DNA from: Acidobacteriaceae bacterium
GTDB taxonomy: Bacteria > Acidobacteriota > Terriglobia > Bryobacterales > Bryobacteraceae
Length of the DNA stretch: 64,000 nucleotides
Assembly (NCBI GenBank): GCA_019240475.1
Contig: JAFAYI010000018.1
Span: 176,641 to 240,640, forward strand
Direction: 5' to 3'
In this document: positions 35,667 through 46,100 of the stretch, in pieces
Layout of the letters: the number at the start of each line of letters is the position of its first letter
Position numbering within the stretch: position 1 is the first letter of the stretch
Notes under the pieces: model-generated
What the model saw: only the letters and a program-made list of their open reading frames with translations
The model's database searches: none
Told to the model about the DNA's origin: nothing
Translations under genes and position numbers: made by a program

Positions 35667-36293
35667 ATGAGACCCTCGGGCCTGGACGCCTTTCGGCTGC
35701 CGCCCTTAATTTTGCATCCATTTTCAGGGCCCGACGACACCTCGGTGTTAATGGAGAGCTCGCGTGCTTCCTTGGCGCTGCAGGGCTTCCTGCCGCGATC
35801 CGAGGCCGCCACTCAGGACTTGGATCAGCGACTTCTTCGAGGCCGTTACGCGGAACTCCGGATGCTGTACTACATCGGCAAGGACGTGACGCGTTGGACA
35901 GAGCAGTGTGCGGAGACGGCAAGCGCGGCGCCCGTGTTCGAAGGGCGACGTATGCGAGCTGAAACATTCGCTGTCCTGCTGGTTCAATTTGTGCCCGCCC
36001 ACGTGAGGGCCAAGTTAGAAGGCTGGGGAGTGTTGGACTTTTGCTCGTTGTTCCGGCGCTCTTTCGGACTGCATGGCGTCTTTCAAGAACTGCCGCCTGT
36101 GGAGGCATTTTCAAGCGAGTTTCTGCGCCGTTATCATCGTTATCTGGACCAATGGTATGAGCAGCGATTGAAAGACTCCGGCTTTGATCGGCCCGAACCG
36201 CACGAGTTCGTCTTCGACCTCTACGCCTCCGGCGAATATACGATGATGCTCGAGCAGAGTTGGGGAACCGAGACAGGGGAAGCGGCTTCGTAG
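35667..36293 (+). CDS. hypothetical protein
   Basis: A 208-residue protein I do not recognise. It has no signal peptide or membrane segment; the middle is helical and basic (LLRGRYAELRMLYYIGKDVTRW), and the C-terminal half is rich in aromatic and acidic residues (RYHRYLDQWYEQRLKDSGFDRPEPHEF). Start ATG 35667 is preferred over the frame's first start at 35598 because the extra N-terminus has no character. It is the last protein gene before the tRNA-Gly. Confidence 0.6.
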   Translation: MRPSGLDAFRLPPLILHPFSGPDDTSVLMESSRASLALQGFLPRSEAATQDLDQRLLRGRYAELRMLYYIGKDVTRWTEQCAETASAAPVFEGRRMRAETFAVLLVQFVPAHVRAKLEGWGVLDFCSLFRRSFGLHGVFQELPPVEAFSSEFLRRYHRYLDQWYEQRLKDSGFDRPEPHEFVFDLYASGEYTMMLEQSWGTETGEAAS

Positions 36294-36559
36294 GGAATCG
36301 CCGCCCAAATTGCCGATCGAGTCATTTGGTAGCGGCGCGCAAACAGCACGGTTCGTGATGAATATGGGTGCTGCCGCGCGTTACCAAGCAGGAATTGAGG
36401 CTCCTCGCTCCGGACCGGGCGCGGGCTCGCAGGCGAAATAGAGCCCGAGGTTTCACTTCGACATGCGGAGCCGTTTCACTGTTAAGAGTGAGTTGGTGTG
36501 TAGCCGTACGCGTGCGTCCTGGGCAGCGTGGTAAAACGTGAATAGTCGAATGTGAGAAA

Positions 36560-36634
36560 GCGGGAGTAACTCAATGGTAGAGTCACAGCCTTCCAAGCTG
36601 TTGGTTGCGAGTTCGATTCTCGTCTCCCGCTCCA
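36560..36634 (+). tRNA. tRNA-Gly (anticodon UCC)
   Basis: A full cloverleaf can be drawn: acceptor GCGGGAG/CTCCCGC, D-stem ACTC/GAGT, anticodon stem ACAGC/GCTGT around loop CTTCCAA with anticodon TCC, T-arm GCGAG/CTCGT with TTCGATT loop, and an encoded CCA end at 36632-36634. It decodes GGA/GGG as glycine. It stands at the junction between the GC-rich chromosome and the biosynthetic cluster. Confidence 0.95.
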
Positions 36635-37201
36635 TGTTTTCTCTAATTTGGAAGGCTTGATCGATTAGGATTTCTCGGTCATTCGAAAGCCGCTCCCGCA
36701 CTCGAAGCTTCTATTTCTCGGACACTTCGTTTTCTCCGTCAAAGTCCCGCAGCGACTGGAAGCATCCATGGCGAGGCTGCTTTGTCACAAACAAATCAGC
36801 CCGGAATGTTTTAACAAAATTGGACGCCGCCACTCGCGGAGCTTTTAGGGGCGATTATACGCCGCCTGTACGTGGATTAACGTGTTGACCTGCCCTACAA
36901 TTCTTGTGTACAATTCTCTGGCGAAGAATTTTGAAAAGGTTTGGCTTTCATACGTAATTCAGATGGCAGCCTACGAAATAGTTCACATCGGAAGCGGCTA
37001 GAGAGAAAAGCAATGAGCAGTGATTTGGTTCCGGTGATATTTTCGTACTCGAAGATGCGATACTCCCGCGCTTTTCCTTCGCCAAACACTTAAGTGTGCC
37101 TGAAAATTGGGTTCGCTTTGCCATAACAGTACGCGCGTTTGCTGTTCCGATTTGGAATTGTATTGATTTACTATCGCCCCCAATGGCTAAAGGACATCGA
37201 G
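36635..37201 (+). other. promoter region and leader of the cluster's NusG-like gene
   Basis: No gene is seen in these 567 bases. A good sigma-70-like promoter lies at 36885-36914: TTGACC, 18 bases, TACAAT. A 6-bp hairpin (AATTCT/AGAATT, 36912-36930) overlaps the -10 and the expected transcript start. The resulting leader to the NusG-like start at 37202 would be about 280 bases. AAAGGAC ahead of the ATG serves as ribosome-binding site. Attachment-site repeats near the tRNA 3' end were not found by eye. Confidence 0.55.
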
Positions 37202-37777
37202 ATGTGCGATACAGACGAAAAATCTCTTTGGTACGCTCTCCAGGTTGTACCGGAAAAAGAAAACATTGTCGCTACACTACTGGGCTGCAAGGGGTACGAG
37301 CAGTTTGTACCCACGTATCAGACCGATGACCATTTTCGACGGAAATTGAAAACGGGCAAGAAGTTGTTTCCTGGGTATGTTTTCTGTCGATTTGCATACG
37401 AGGCGAGAAATCGAATGAGGGATGGTGGAGGTGTGGTTACGATCCCGGGCATTATTCGGATCGTAGGCGGAATTAAACCCGCCCCCATACCGTGGGAAGA
37501 AATCGAAGCAATCCGTCTCGCACTGGCTACCAAGCTAACGCCGAAACCGTGGCCATTTCAGGTCGGCGAGAAGGTCAAGATCGAAACTGGTCCACTCCGG
37601 GGCATCTCTGGTATGGTTGTTCGCTCCGACCGAACTCATCGGTTGGTGTTGTCGGTAGAGCTTCTGCGGCGTTCCGTAGCTGTCACAGTCGAGCCGGAAT
37701 GGATTAGCCCGACGGCGGTCATTCACAAAGCGATTGACAATGCTCGAGCCTATCTGACCCAGCAGCAGATCTCTTAA
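37202..37777 (+). CDS. NusG-family specialised antiterminator (UpxY/LoaP type)
   Basis: A 191-residue NusG paralogue. The N-terminal NGN domain starts at WYALQVVPEKENIVATLL and ends with KLFPGYVFCRF, where RNA polymerase is bound; the C-terminal KOW domain is in FQVGEKVKIETGPLRGISGMVV. Proteins of this type (LoaP, UpxY, RfaH) are devoted to long operons of polyketide or polysaccharide genes and let polymerase pass internal terminators. Start ATG 37202 places the first Trp close to the N-terminus; the frame is open from 37139. Position at the head of the PKS-NRPS cluster supports control of that cluster. Confidence 0.85.
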   Translation: MCDTDEKSLWYALQVVPEKENIVATLLGCKGYEQFVPTYQTDDHFRRKLKTGKKLFPGYVFCRFAYEARNRMRDGGGVVTIPGIIRIVGGIKPAPIPWEEIEAIRLALATKLTPKPWPFQVGEKVKIETGPLRGISGMVVRSDRTHRLVLSVELLRRSVAVTVEPEWISPTAVIHKAIDNARAYLTQQQIS

Positions 37778-38533
37778 TTTGCCCTGACCTCGGGCGCCAC
37801 ATCCCACATTCCCTGCTGAGGGGGAATTCGCATGTCGTTTATAGGAATGGGGGCTTGCTTCATCGTGGCGCCTGAGCACCATGATGGGCAACTCGCGCAC
37901 CGGGGTGGAACGTATCGGTCTCTTGAAAGCCAGATCGTTCTCTGTTACGAGATGGACTTTAACTGACGCGCTGCTCTGTATCAAGTTGCATTAACATTCT
38001 GAGTGTGGCGCTTGAGGTTCCTGAATGGCGCGGTTCCGATTCTCAAGATGGTAATTTTCAGTCTCGCAGGGTTGTGGTCGACTGAGCAGATTGGCCTTCG
38101 AACCACAGAGATTTCTTGGGATCGGGAAACGGTATTCTTGCTTGACAAGGGCAGTGTTCGGCGATAGAGTTTCTATCGAGCACAATTGCCGGAACTGCGT
38201 AACACGTGGTGCTGGTGCGTGTTCTTTAACCTGAGTAGGTCGAGCTTTGAGCGTCGGCCCTTGGCGGCAGCCCGCAAATTTTCCGCAGGGCAAAACAGGA
38301 ACTGGAAGCGCCGTTGTGTTGAAATCGCCGTCGTGCCGCAGCCTTCGATCTAAGTTAGAGTTCGCTGTTCCATGTTTTCCGCAAGGGCGCCTCGACGATA
38401 TTTCACATCTGTCGGCGAGCTCGCAACTGAAGCCACCCACGCGGATTCGCGTGCAGATTGTCCGAGGCGCGGGTGGAATGGCCGCCTGTGATGTCTTGAA
38501 AACCAGCCAAGTTTCAGGTCCTGTCTCAGAAGC
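37778..38533 (+). promoter_or_regulatory. long untranslated region with promoter ahead of the glycosyltransferase
   Basis: No convincing gene lies in these 756 bases. A promoter-like pair TTGACA (38142-38147) and TAGAGT (38165-38170) with 17-base spacing points toward the glycosyltransferase and would give a leader of about 355 bases. A long leader downstream of a NusG-type antiterminator is where a recruitment hairpin would be expected, but I cannot define one by eye. ORF-like stretches here have no protein character. Confidence 0.5.
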
Positions 38534-39748
38534 ATGCCGATGCGCGCCGTGATCACCAACTTTGGGAGCCGTGGAGATTTCGAGCCCTTGGTTGCTTTGG
38601 GATGGGAACTGGCTTCGCACGGATGGGATGCGACCATTGCCGCTCCTCCTTTCGCAAGAGAGTTCGTGCCGCCATCACGATTCGGGTTTGTCCCAATCGG
38701 TCCGGACCTGCTGCATGTCAGGGACTCCATAAATTTAGCTTTGTCATCACAGGCTAGTTCGTACGCCTCAGAGCGAGGATTGTTGGAGCTATTAGCGCCC
38801 TTCAGGCCCTGCTTTAAACAAATTTACAGCGAACTGTCGGAAGTGTGCCGTGATGCGGCCGTGCTGATCAGCGGACCAGTTCAGCCTCTGGCGCGCATAG
38901 TTCATGAAACAATCGGCATTCCCTTCGTTTCAGTTCAGCTTTGTAACTTCGGGGGGAGTGGGGGGCCGATTCTCCGCGAATGCGGAGACTCGCTTATCAA
39001 TTCCTTTCGTCAGGATGTCGGCTTACCAGCTATTCTCGACCCTCTTACGACGGGTGCAAATTCGCCTCAGTTAGCTCTATATGCAATGAGCCGATTTCTT
39101 CGGCCTCGGGCCGAAAACTGGCCGAACTACTATCATCTGACGGGCTTCTTTTTCTTACCAGAACACTTGCGGGACCCGGACGAGACTCTTTCAGCGTTCA
39201 TCGCCTCAGGACCGCCGCCTGTTGTCTTTACCTTTGGCAGCATGCGCCGCGAGGACGACGAAAGCCTCCGTGACATGCTCCTGGAGATTATGCTGAAGAT
39301 TCGCAGGCGCGCCGTATTCCAAGGATTTCGGCCGCCGACCGGCAAAGCCGCGCAAAACTCGGACTTCTTGTGGACTGATGCTGCGCCCCACCTATGGCTC
39401 TTCACCCGCGCGGCCTGTGTCGTTTCGCATGGAGGCGCAGGCACTTCCGCAGCCATCTTTAGATCCGGCGTGCCCGGGGTCTTCGTGCCGCACGGCGACT
39501 TTTATGATCAACGCTACTGGGCTCAGCTTGCCTGCGACCTAAACTGCGCAGTCAAAGCCACCACGTACTCAGAGGTTACGGCTAGCAAGCTAGAGAACGC
39601 CATACGCGAAAGCATCGAAAGCGATATTATTCGTAGCGCGGCAGCAGAGTTGGCTGTGCGAATTCGGACAGAGCGAGGAGTGACGACTGCGCGCCATCTG
39701 ATTGAATCGCTCATTCGAAATATTGGTCTTTCGGGTGACCTAAACTAA
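38534..39748 (+). CDS. GT1-family (MGT/Gtf-like) glycosyltransferase
   Basis: A 404-residue GT-B glycosyltransferase of the family that decorates natural products and includes the glycopeptide Gtf enzymes. The N-terminal acceptor domain opens with RAVITNFGSRGDFEPLVALG; the C-terminal donor domain carries VVFTFGSM and the nucleotide-sugar motif ACVVSHGGAGTSAAIFRSGVPGVFVPHGDFYDQRYWA. The HGGAGT core is intact. The first gene after the leader, it is expected to attach a sugar to the cluster product; no deoxysugar genes are present, so a common NDP-hexose is the likely donor. The start is ATG 38534 or 38540. Confidence 0.88.
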   Translation: MPMRAVITNFGSRGDFEPLVALGWELASHGWDATIAAPPFAREFVPPSRFGFVPIGPDLLHVRDSINLALSSQASSYASERGLLELLAPFRPCFKQIYSELSEVCRDAAVLISGPVQPLARIVHETIGIPFVSVQLCNFGGSGGPILRECGDSLINSFRQDVGLPAILDPLTTGANSPQLALYAMSRFLRPRAENWPNYYHLTGFFFLPEHLRDPDETLSAFIASGPPPVVFTFGSMRREDDESLRDMLLEIMLKIRRRAVFQGFRPPTGKAAQNSDFLWTDAAPHLWLFTRAACVVSHGGAGTSAAIFRSGVPGVFVPHGDFYDQRYWAQLACDLNCAVKATTYSEVTASKLENAIRESIESDIIRSAAAELAVRIRTERGVTTARHLIESLIRNIGLSGDLN

Positions 39749-39897
39749 ACACAAGCGCTGCTGTTCGGCGCTGCAATCTGGGCCGTCCACATTCGCAGAG
39801 AATTATAGGTTTCGATACAGTCAACGGTAAGCCCCGTCGCTGGGTTATTAGAAATATGCAGCCTAACTTCCCAAAGGGGTGAGGAGCAAGAGAAAAG

Positions 39898-42357
39898 ATG
39901 CTGACTGCCAAGGAATTTCATGAGTTTGTGTCCGATGTTCGGTATGGTTTGCGTCTTCTGGCGAAGAATCTCAGGTTTACTTCGGTAGCAGTAGTAACAT
40001 TCGCGCTCGGCATCGGCGCCACGACGGCTATGTTTTGTGTGGTTGACACAGTTTTGCTGCGTCCTTTGCCTTATCGCGAACCTGGCCGGCTGGTTTCATT
40101 CTTCTCAATTAGCGGTGGTTTCGCCCGGAATCTGCCTGCGCCGGGCGATTACGCTTACTGGAGAACTGAAAACAACATGTTCGAAAGTGTAGCTGCCGAC
40201 GACTCGCGCACCTACACTCTCACGGGTGAGGGTGTTGAATCAAAACAACTGGTTGTAGAGGCGGTCAGTCCCGACTTATTTCCTCTTCTGGGGGTAACTC
40301 CCCTTCTAGGGCGCGTGTTTGGTCGAGCTGAGGATAAACCCGGATCGGATCATGTGGTCTTAATTAGCTATCGTTTGTGGCAAGGCAGATTCGGAGGTGA
40401 TCCGTCGCTTGTAGGCCGAACCATTCTTATGAACGGCCAAAAGTGGACAGTTGATGGGGTGATGCGCCCGGATTTCACGTTTCCGTTCTCATCGTCCGAG
40501 GCGTGGATACCGATAGACCTCACTCCAGAGCAGCTAGCGGATATCGGGGATCACTATCTGAATGAAGTCGTGGGCAGGCTCAAGCCCGGGGTCACCGTAG
40601 AGCGGGCTAACGCGGAGTTACTGTCACTCAGTCAGCAACTCGCCCGCGAGTATCCGGCACTATCCAATGGCAGCCCTGAGCGATTCTTTGTCGAGCCGCT
40701 TCGGGCCACCTACACCCGTACTGCGCGGAGTGGATTGCTGCTGTTAATGGCTGCCGTCACCTTCATTCTGGCAATTGCTTGCGCCAACGTTGCGAGCCTG
40801 CTGCTTTCCCGCATCGAGGCGCGACAACACGAGATTGCGATGCGCGCTGTGCTTGGGGCGAGCCGAGTGCGAATCTTCGCGCAGTTACTAACAGAGAGCG
40901 CAATACTTGCCATTGGAGGTTGTGCCCTCGGAATTCTTCTTGCCGAGAGTTCTCTGGGTTTTCTGAAAGCACTGATACCCGCTGACTTGGTTCAATCGGT
41001 TCCACTAAATCTAGACTTCCGCGTTTTGGGGGCTCTGGTCTTGATTTTGTTATTGAGCACGCTGGTATTCGGCAGCGCTCCTGGGATCCGAGCCCTGCAG
41101 TTTGATTTGAACGAGACTCTAAAGCAAGCGCCGACGAGAACACTGACGTTTCGTCGGCCACGGCTAGGGGAACTCTTTGTAGTGACGGAGATCGCGCTTT
41201 CCATCATGCTGTTGATAGGCGCTGGGTTGTTGCTTGAATCCTTTTGGAAAGTACGCTTTATCGACCCTGGCTTCCGCTCCGACCATGTAATGACATTGTC
41301 TCTGGTGACACCGACGACGGAACGATATGTGGATTTCAACCAGCGGATAGAGCTATTTGACAGAATAATGGAGCGGGTTCGAACGTTGCCTAGTGTCACG
41401 GCCGCTGCGTTCACGAGCGCGGCGCCCCTTAACTGGACTGACGGGGGGATGATCGGCACGCTGCCGTTTACGCGAGAAGGAGTAGGCGCCCAACGCGGTA
41501 TGGATCGTGCGGAGGACCGTGTGATCACCCCGGACTATTTTAGGGTCTTAAAAATACCGCTCGATCGAGGCAGATTCTTCGACCAGACCGATGGTCCAAA
41601 CGCTCCACTCGTGGCAATCGTCAATGAAAGCATGGCGCGAACGTACTGGCCGAATCAAGACCCGGTGGATAAGCGATTCAAGCTTGGCCCCCTAGCCATG
41701 CCGGTTCCCTGGATACAGATCGTTGGAGTGGTTCGCGATGTCCGGCAGATGGGCTTGGATCAGCCGCCACGGCCAGAAATGTACTTTCCGTATAAACAAG
41801 CACGCGGCAACTACATGGTCATGCAAGACCTTGTTGTAAGAACGAATGGAACAGTTTCAGGTTTGGGCGATGCGCTAAGGCATCTGGTCTCATCGATCGA
41901 CCCTGACCAACCGGTCTCAGAGGTGACGCCAATGAGCGACCGAGTGGATCATGATGTGGCCCCTAGGCGACTGCGAGCTTATCTCCTAGGAGGACTCGCA
42001 GGGATCGCGTTAGTACTGGCGTGCGTCGGCATCTACGGAGTCATGACCTATGTGGTTGCGCAGCGCACGCACGAGATCGGAATCTGCACCGCCGTTGGTG
42101 CAACGCCTTCCGATATCGTCCGAAGCATTCTAGGCCGAGGGGCCAGGCTGACGTTAGTTGGCCTGGGTATTGGATTGGCCGGCACTGTCGCTTCGGGGAG
42201 GCTAATAGCCGGCCTGCTCTTCGACGTGAAGGCTACTGATCCACTCACGCTTTTAGGGGCAGTGGTTCTGCTGGGTGCTGTCGCGCTAGTAGCGTGCTAC
42301 ATCCCCGCGCATCGTGCAACAAAGATTGATCCAATGGTGACATTGCGGAGCAAGTAA
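39898..42357 (+). CDS. duplicated MacB/FtsX-type ABC permease (ADOP family)
   Basis: An 819-residue membrane protein with the acidobacterial duplicated orphan permease architecture: helix 1 (VAVVTFALGIGATTAMFCVVD), a MacB-like periplasmic domain, three FtsX helices, a second such helix (LGELFVVTEIALSIMLLIGAGLLL), a second periplasmic domain and three final helices. No ATPase gene is adjacent, as usual for this family. It may export or confer tolerance to the cluster product, but such permeases are very numerous in these genomes, so the link is only positional. Confidence 0.9.
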   Translation: MLTAKEFHEFVSDVRYGLRLLAKNLRFTSVAVVTFALGIGATTAMFCVVDTVLLRPLPYREPGRLVSFFSISGGFARNLPAPGDYAYWRTENNMFESVAADDSRTYTLTGEGVESKQLVVEAVSPDLFPLLGVTPLLGRVFGRAEDKPGSDHVVLISYRLWQGRFGGDPSLVGRTILMNGQKWTVDGVMRPDFTFPFSSSEAWIPIDLTPEQLADIGDHYLNEVVGRLKPGVTVERANAELLSLSQQLAREYPALSNGSPERFFVEPLRATYTRTARSGLLLLMAAVTFILAIACANVASLLLSRIEARQHEIAMRAVLGASRVRIFAQLLTESAILAIGGCALGILLAESSLGFLKALIPADLVQSVPLNLDFRVLGALVLILLLSTLVFGSAPGIRALQFDLNETLKQAPTRTLTFRRPRLGELFVVTEIALSIMLLIGAGLLLESFWKVRFIDPGFRSDHVMTLSLVTPTTERYVDFNQRIELFDRIMERVRTLPSVTAAAFTSAAPLNWTDGGMIGTLPFTREGVGAQRGMDRAEDRVITPDYFRVLKIPLDRGRFFDQTDGPNAPLVAIVNESMARTYWPNQDPVDKRFKLGPLAMPVPWIQIVGVVRDVRQMGLDQPPRPEMYFPYKQARGNYMVMQDLVVRTNGTVSGLGDALRHLVSSIDPDQPVSEVTPMSDRVDHDVAPRRLRAYLLGGLAGIALVLACVGIYGVMTYVVAQRTHEIGICTAVGATPSDIVRSILGRGARLTLVGLGIGLAGTVASGRLIAGLLFDVKATDPLTLLGAVVLLGAVALVACYIPAHRATKIDPMVTLRSK

Positions 42358-42508
42358 ATTTCCTGCTCCGGTTACATGAGTCGAGAGATGAAGTCGTTTA
42401 GAAGATGGAAGTGGATGTGGAATCGCTGAACGAAAGACGCATCGAGATGGACCAGGAAGTCTGCCCACGTTCTACGGGCCAACAGAAGTAAAGCTACGGA
42501 GGCGAAAC

Positions 42509-43003
42509 ATGAATTCATTACGTCCGCGACGAGATATGACAACAAATTTGCTGCGAATGCTATTTACCCCCACATTCGGTGTGCTTTGTCTTGCAGGATT
42601 AGCGGCTTTTGGACAAAGTGGCAAGCCAAATCTTTCAGGCCGATGGGAGCTCGATAAGACCAAGAGCGACTTCGGCTCTGGTCCCGCGCCTAAGGACATT
42701 ATTGAGCAGATCACTCAAGAGGGGACGAACGTTGTAGTCTCGACGACGTTCGCCACTCCGAATGGGGACATTAAAAAGCTTGTAAAGCTGAGAACGGACG
42801 GCGTTCCAACTGTGAATACGATGCGCGGCCGTGAGCTCACGTCGATTTCGCAATGGCAAGGCGACAGTCTTGTGACGGTTACGCGAGATGGCCAACGAAC
42901 CGTGCTCAGCGAAACTCGAACGCTCGCAAAAGACGGAAAGACTTTGACCGTGATTGTTGATATGGGCGCAAGCAAACAAAAGGTCGTGATGCTGAAGAAA
43001 TAA
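42509..43003 (+). CDS. secreted hypothetical protein
   Basis: A 164-residue protein with a signal peptide (LLRMLFTPTFGVLCLAGLAAFG) and a beta-rich body starting at KPNLSGRWELDKTKSDFGSGPAP, a pattern shared by many small secreted acidobacterial proteins of unknown role (lipocalin-like strand repeats). GGAGG lies seven bases before the ATG. It sits between the permease and the first PKS; there is no evidence that it takes part in biosynthesis. Confidence 0.75.
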   Translation: MNSLRPRRDMTTNLLRMLFTPTFGVLCLAGLAAFGQSGKPNLSGRWELDKTKSDFGSGPAPKDIIEQITQEGTNVVVSTTFATPNGDIKKLVKLRTDGVPTVNTMRGRELTSISQWQGDSLVTVTRDGQRTVLSETRTLAKDGKTLTVIVDMGASKQKVVMLKK

Positions 43004-43193
43004 CAGATACGCTGAAGGGGCTGGGATGCTATGGAATGAGTTTGCTCCCGTGCGTTCGCCACGACCCAGTCTTCCGCCTCGGATGCCGTGACATTGCGTG
43101 ACCGGCTTCGGTAGCTTTGGCGCTGAGGCGTGCGCCCCTGTATTGGCTATGCGCCGGCGCAGCTGGACCAATTAACCATCAATCGAGAAACTT

Positions 43194-46100
43194 ATGGCGG
43201 GACCACACGACATGAGTTATGAGAATACAATTGCCCTGATTGGCCTTGCAGGCCGATTCCCCGGCAATAATGAAGCACCGGAGGATTTATGGAGTAGCAT
43301 ATGCGCTAAGAAAAACTGTGTTTCTCGTTTTACGGATACCGAACTAAGTAAGCACGGGGTCTCGCCATCAGTTCTCAACAGATCAGGGTACGTAGCTGCT
43401 GCTCCAATCCTGAAAGATTTCGACCATTTCGACGCAGATCTTTTCGGTGTGACTCCGCGCGAGGCCGAGCTAATGGATCCACAACACCGGATCATGCTCG
43501 AATGCTGTTGGTCAGCGCTGGAACACGCTGGGTATAATCCACGCACGCTGAACAATGAGACAGGCGTTTTCCTCGGCGCGCGTACAAACACTTACCTGCT
43601 GAACCTACTCAAATCCGACGAATTGCTTGATTCGATTGGAAGCTTCAGCCTGGGGCTTGGCAATGATCTTGGGTTCCTTGCAACGCGAATATCGCATTCT
43701 CTCAATTTGACTGGGCCAAGCTGTTCAATACAAACCGCATGTTCAACTTCTCTTGTTTGTGTTCATTTAGCATGTCAGAGTCTGCTGCTAGGTGAGTGCA
43801 GCATGGCTCTTGCCGGGGGAGTCGCAATTAACGTACCTCATGTCGCTGGATATCAATATCAGGAAGGAAGCGTTCTGTCCCCGGACGGCTATTGCCGCCC
43901 CTTCGACGCCCAAGCGCGGGGGACTATTTTTGGAAGTGGTGCGGGCGTCGTAGTACTAAAGAGGCTTGAGGAGGCTCTCACTGATGGTGACTATATTCAT
44001 GCGGTTATCCTCGGGTCTGCAATTAACAACGATGGAGCGCAAAAGGCGAGCTTTACTGCGCCAGCGGTACAGGGGCAAGTAAAAGTTATTCGAGAAGCGC
44101 TTATAAATGCTCGAATACCTCCGCAGTCGATCAGCTATATCGAAGCACACGGGACCGGCACACTGCTGGGCGATGCCATTGAAGTTCGGGCGTTGCAGCA
44201 GGCGTTAGAGCAAGATAGCGAGAAACCGCCCATTGCCATAGGATCGATTAAAGGGAATGTTGGCCATCTGGACGCGGCCGCTGGGATCACAAGTCTAATC
44301 AAAGTGGTGTTGAGTCTGAAGCATCGTCAGTTACCCCCGAGCCTGAACTTTGAAACTGCTAATCCTAGGATCGACTTCGAAAGAAGTGGATTCTATGTGA
44401 ACACTGGTCTCCGCGACTGGCCCAACACCGGGAGGCCGAGGCGTGCTGGTGTGAGCGCCTTTGGAGTTGGCGGGACCAATGCACACGTAATACTGCAAGA
44501 GGCGCCGGAGCGAATTCAATCGGACCAGGGGCGAGCGTGGCACTTACTCGTTCACTCAGCCAAGACCGAGAATGCAGAAAAAGAAGGAATAAAGCAACTC
44601 GCGCAGGCGCTGGAGGAGCAGCCCAGTCATAGCGTCGCAGACATCGCGTACACGCTGGCGGTGGGCCGACACCATTTCGGACATCGGCGGGCCATTACGT
44701 GTCAGAGTTGTGGGGAAGGCGCTGAGAGATTGCGGGCCGATGAGTCGACCTTGCGCAACAAAGGGGAGGCAGATCTATCGGGAGTCGGATTTTTGTTCCC
44801 CTGGGCGGAAACTGAGGAACCAGAAATCAGCAAATGCCTCTACGTGTCAGAGCCGGTGTTTCGACAGGAGTTCGAGCGGTGCGCGGCCATCGCGCGGGAG
44901 CAGTGCGGGTTCACACTTGAAAGAACGCCATATGAAAACGGTCATGGCCCGTCAGAGCAGATGTGCCTTGACGTCGCTCTTTTCGCGCTGGAATATGCTC
45001 TGGCGCAACTATGGATTTCGTGGGGCGTCGAGCCGAAGGTAATGCTCGGCTTCGGGCCAGGTGAGTATGTCGCCGCCTGCATGGCCGGAGTGATGGTGTT
45101 GGACGATGCCCTGCATCTGCTTGCCGTTCGCGATCAACTGATCAAACGAACGACTCAGGGCGCAATGGCAGAGTTCGAAGCAGGTGAGCAGGAGCTGAAC
45201 TTATACTTGGGCAAAGATGTATGGCTGGGCGCGATAAACGGACCAAGCCAATGTGTTGTGTCCGGCACGACCACCGCTGTGCATGGACTTTGTGACAAAT
45301 GGCATCGGCAGGGCAGAAAAGCGGACTTACTAAAGACCTCATTCCCCCTCCAATCTCCACTGATGGGCTCTGTCGCAGAAGAATTTGTGCGAGAAGTGAG
45401 AAAAATAAATCTGAGACCGCCTCAGCGAGCGTATATCTCGAGCATCAGTGGAGCGACGGATAGAGACTTTCAAAACCCAGAGTATTGGGGCGAGCATCTC
45501 CTCCGTCCGGTTCGCATAGCAGCAGGGTTGAAGTCGATGTTGGGGCGCGAGAACTTTGCCTTGCTCCAGGTCGGCCCTGGCGAGAGCCTGACCGCCACCG
45601 CGAGAGCGGGACATCCAGAAGCTCGCGTGTTTAGCTCAATGGGGGGAGCAGACCCACAAGAAGCGCTATTGAGGGCTGTTGGCGGACTCTGGTGTTCAGG
45701 CATAGAGATATCGTGGAAAGGCTTCTTCGACTCGCAGCGACGATGCCGTGTACCCCTTCCGACATACCCGTTTCAACGCAAGCGTTACTGGATTAATCCT
45801 CAGCCGCTCGTCAGTACTAACAAAGGTACGGAGAATACGGCGGGCGTTTCTCGCAGCCCGGGGAAGCTTGCCGATGTAGACCAATGGTTCTGGTCTCCGT
45901 CATGGCAGATGGCTAACAGGGTTTTTGAAACCGAGTGCGCTGATCAGCATTGGATCGTTCTGGAGGACGACCTCGGGATCAGCTCTGAGTTCACACTGCT
46001 TCTGCGTGCCAGAGGAGCATCTGTTATCGCGGTCAGACCCGCGGACCGATTTCAGCGAATCGGCGCCGATGCATATAGCGTTGACGTGAGTTCTAGAGCA

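Noticed and set aside
36453..36701. Minus-strand 82-codon reading frame with RIELATNSLEGCDSTIELLPL
   Set aside because: It is the antisense of the tRNA-Gly gene, a well-known spurious translation.
38247..38552. Plus-strand 101-codon frame in the leader before the glycosyltransferase
   Set aside because: No recognisable protein character, no ribosome-binding site, and it overlaps the glycosyltransferase start.
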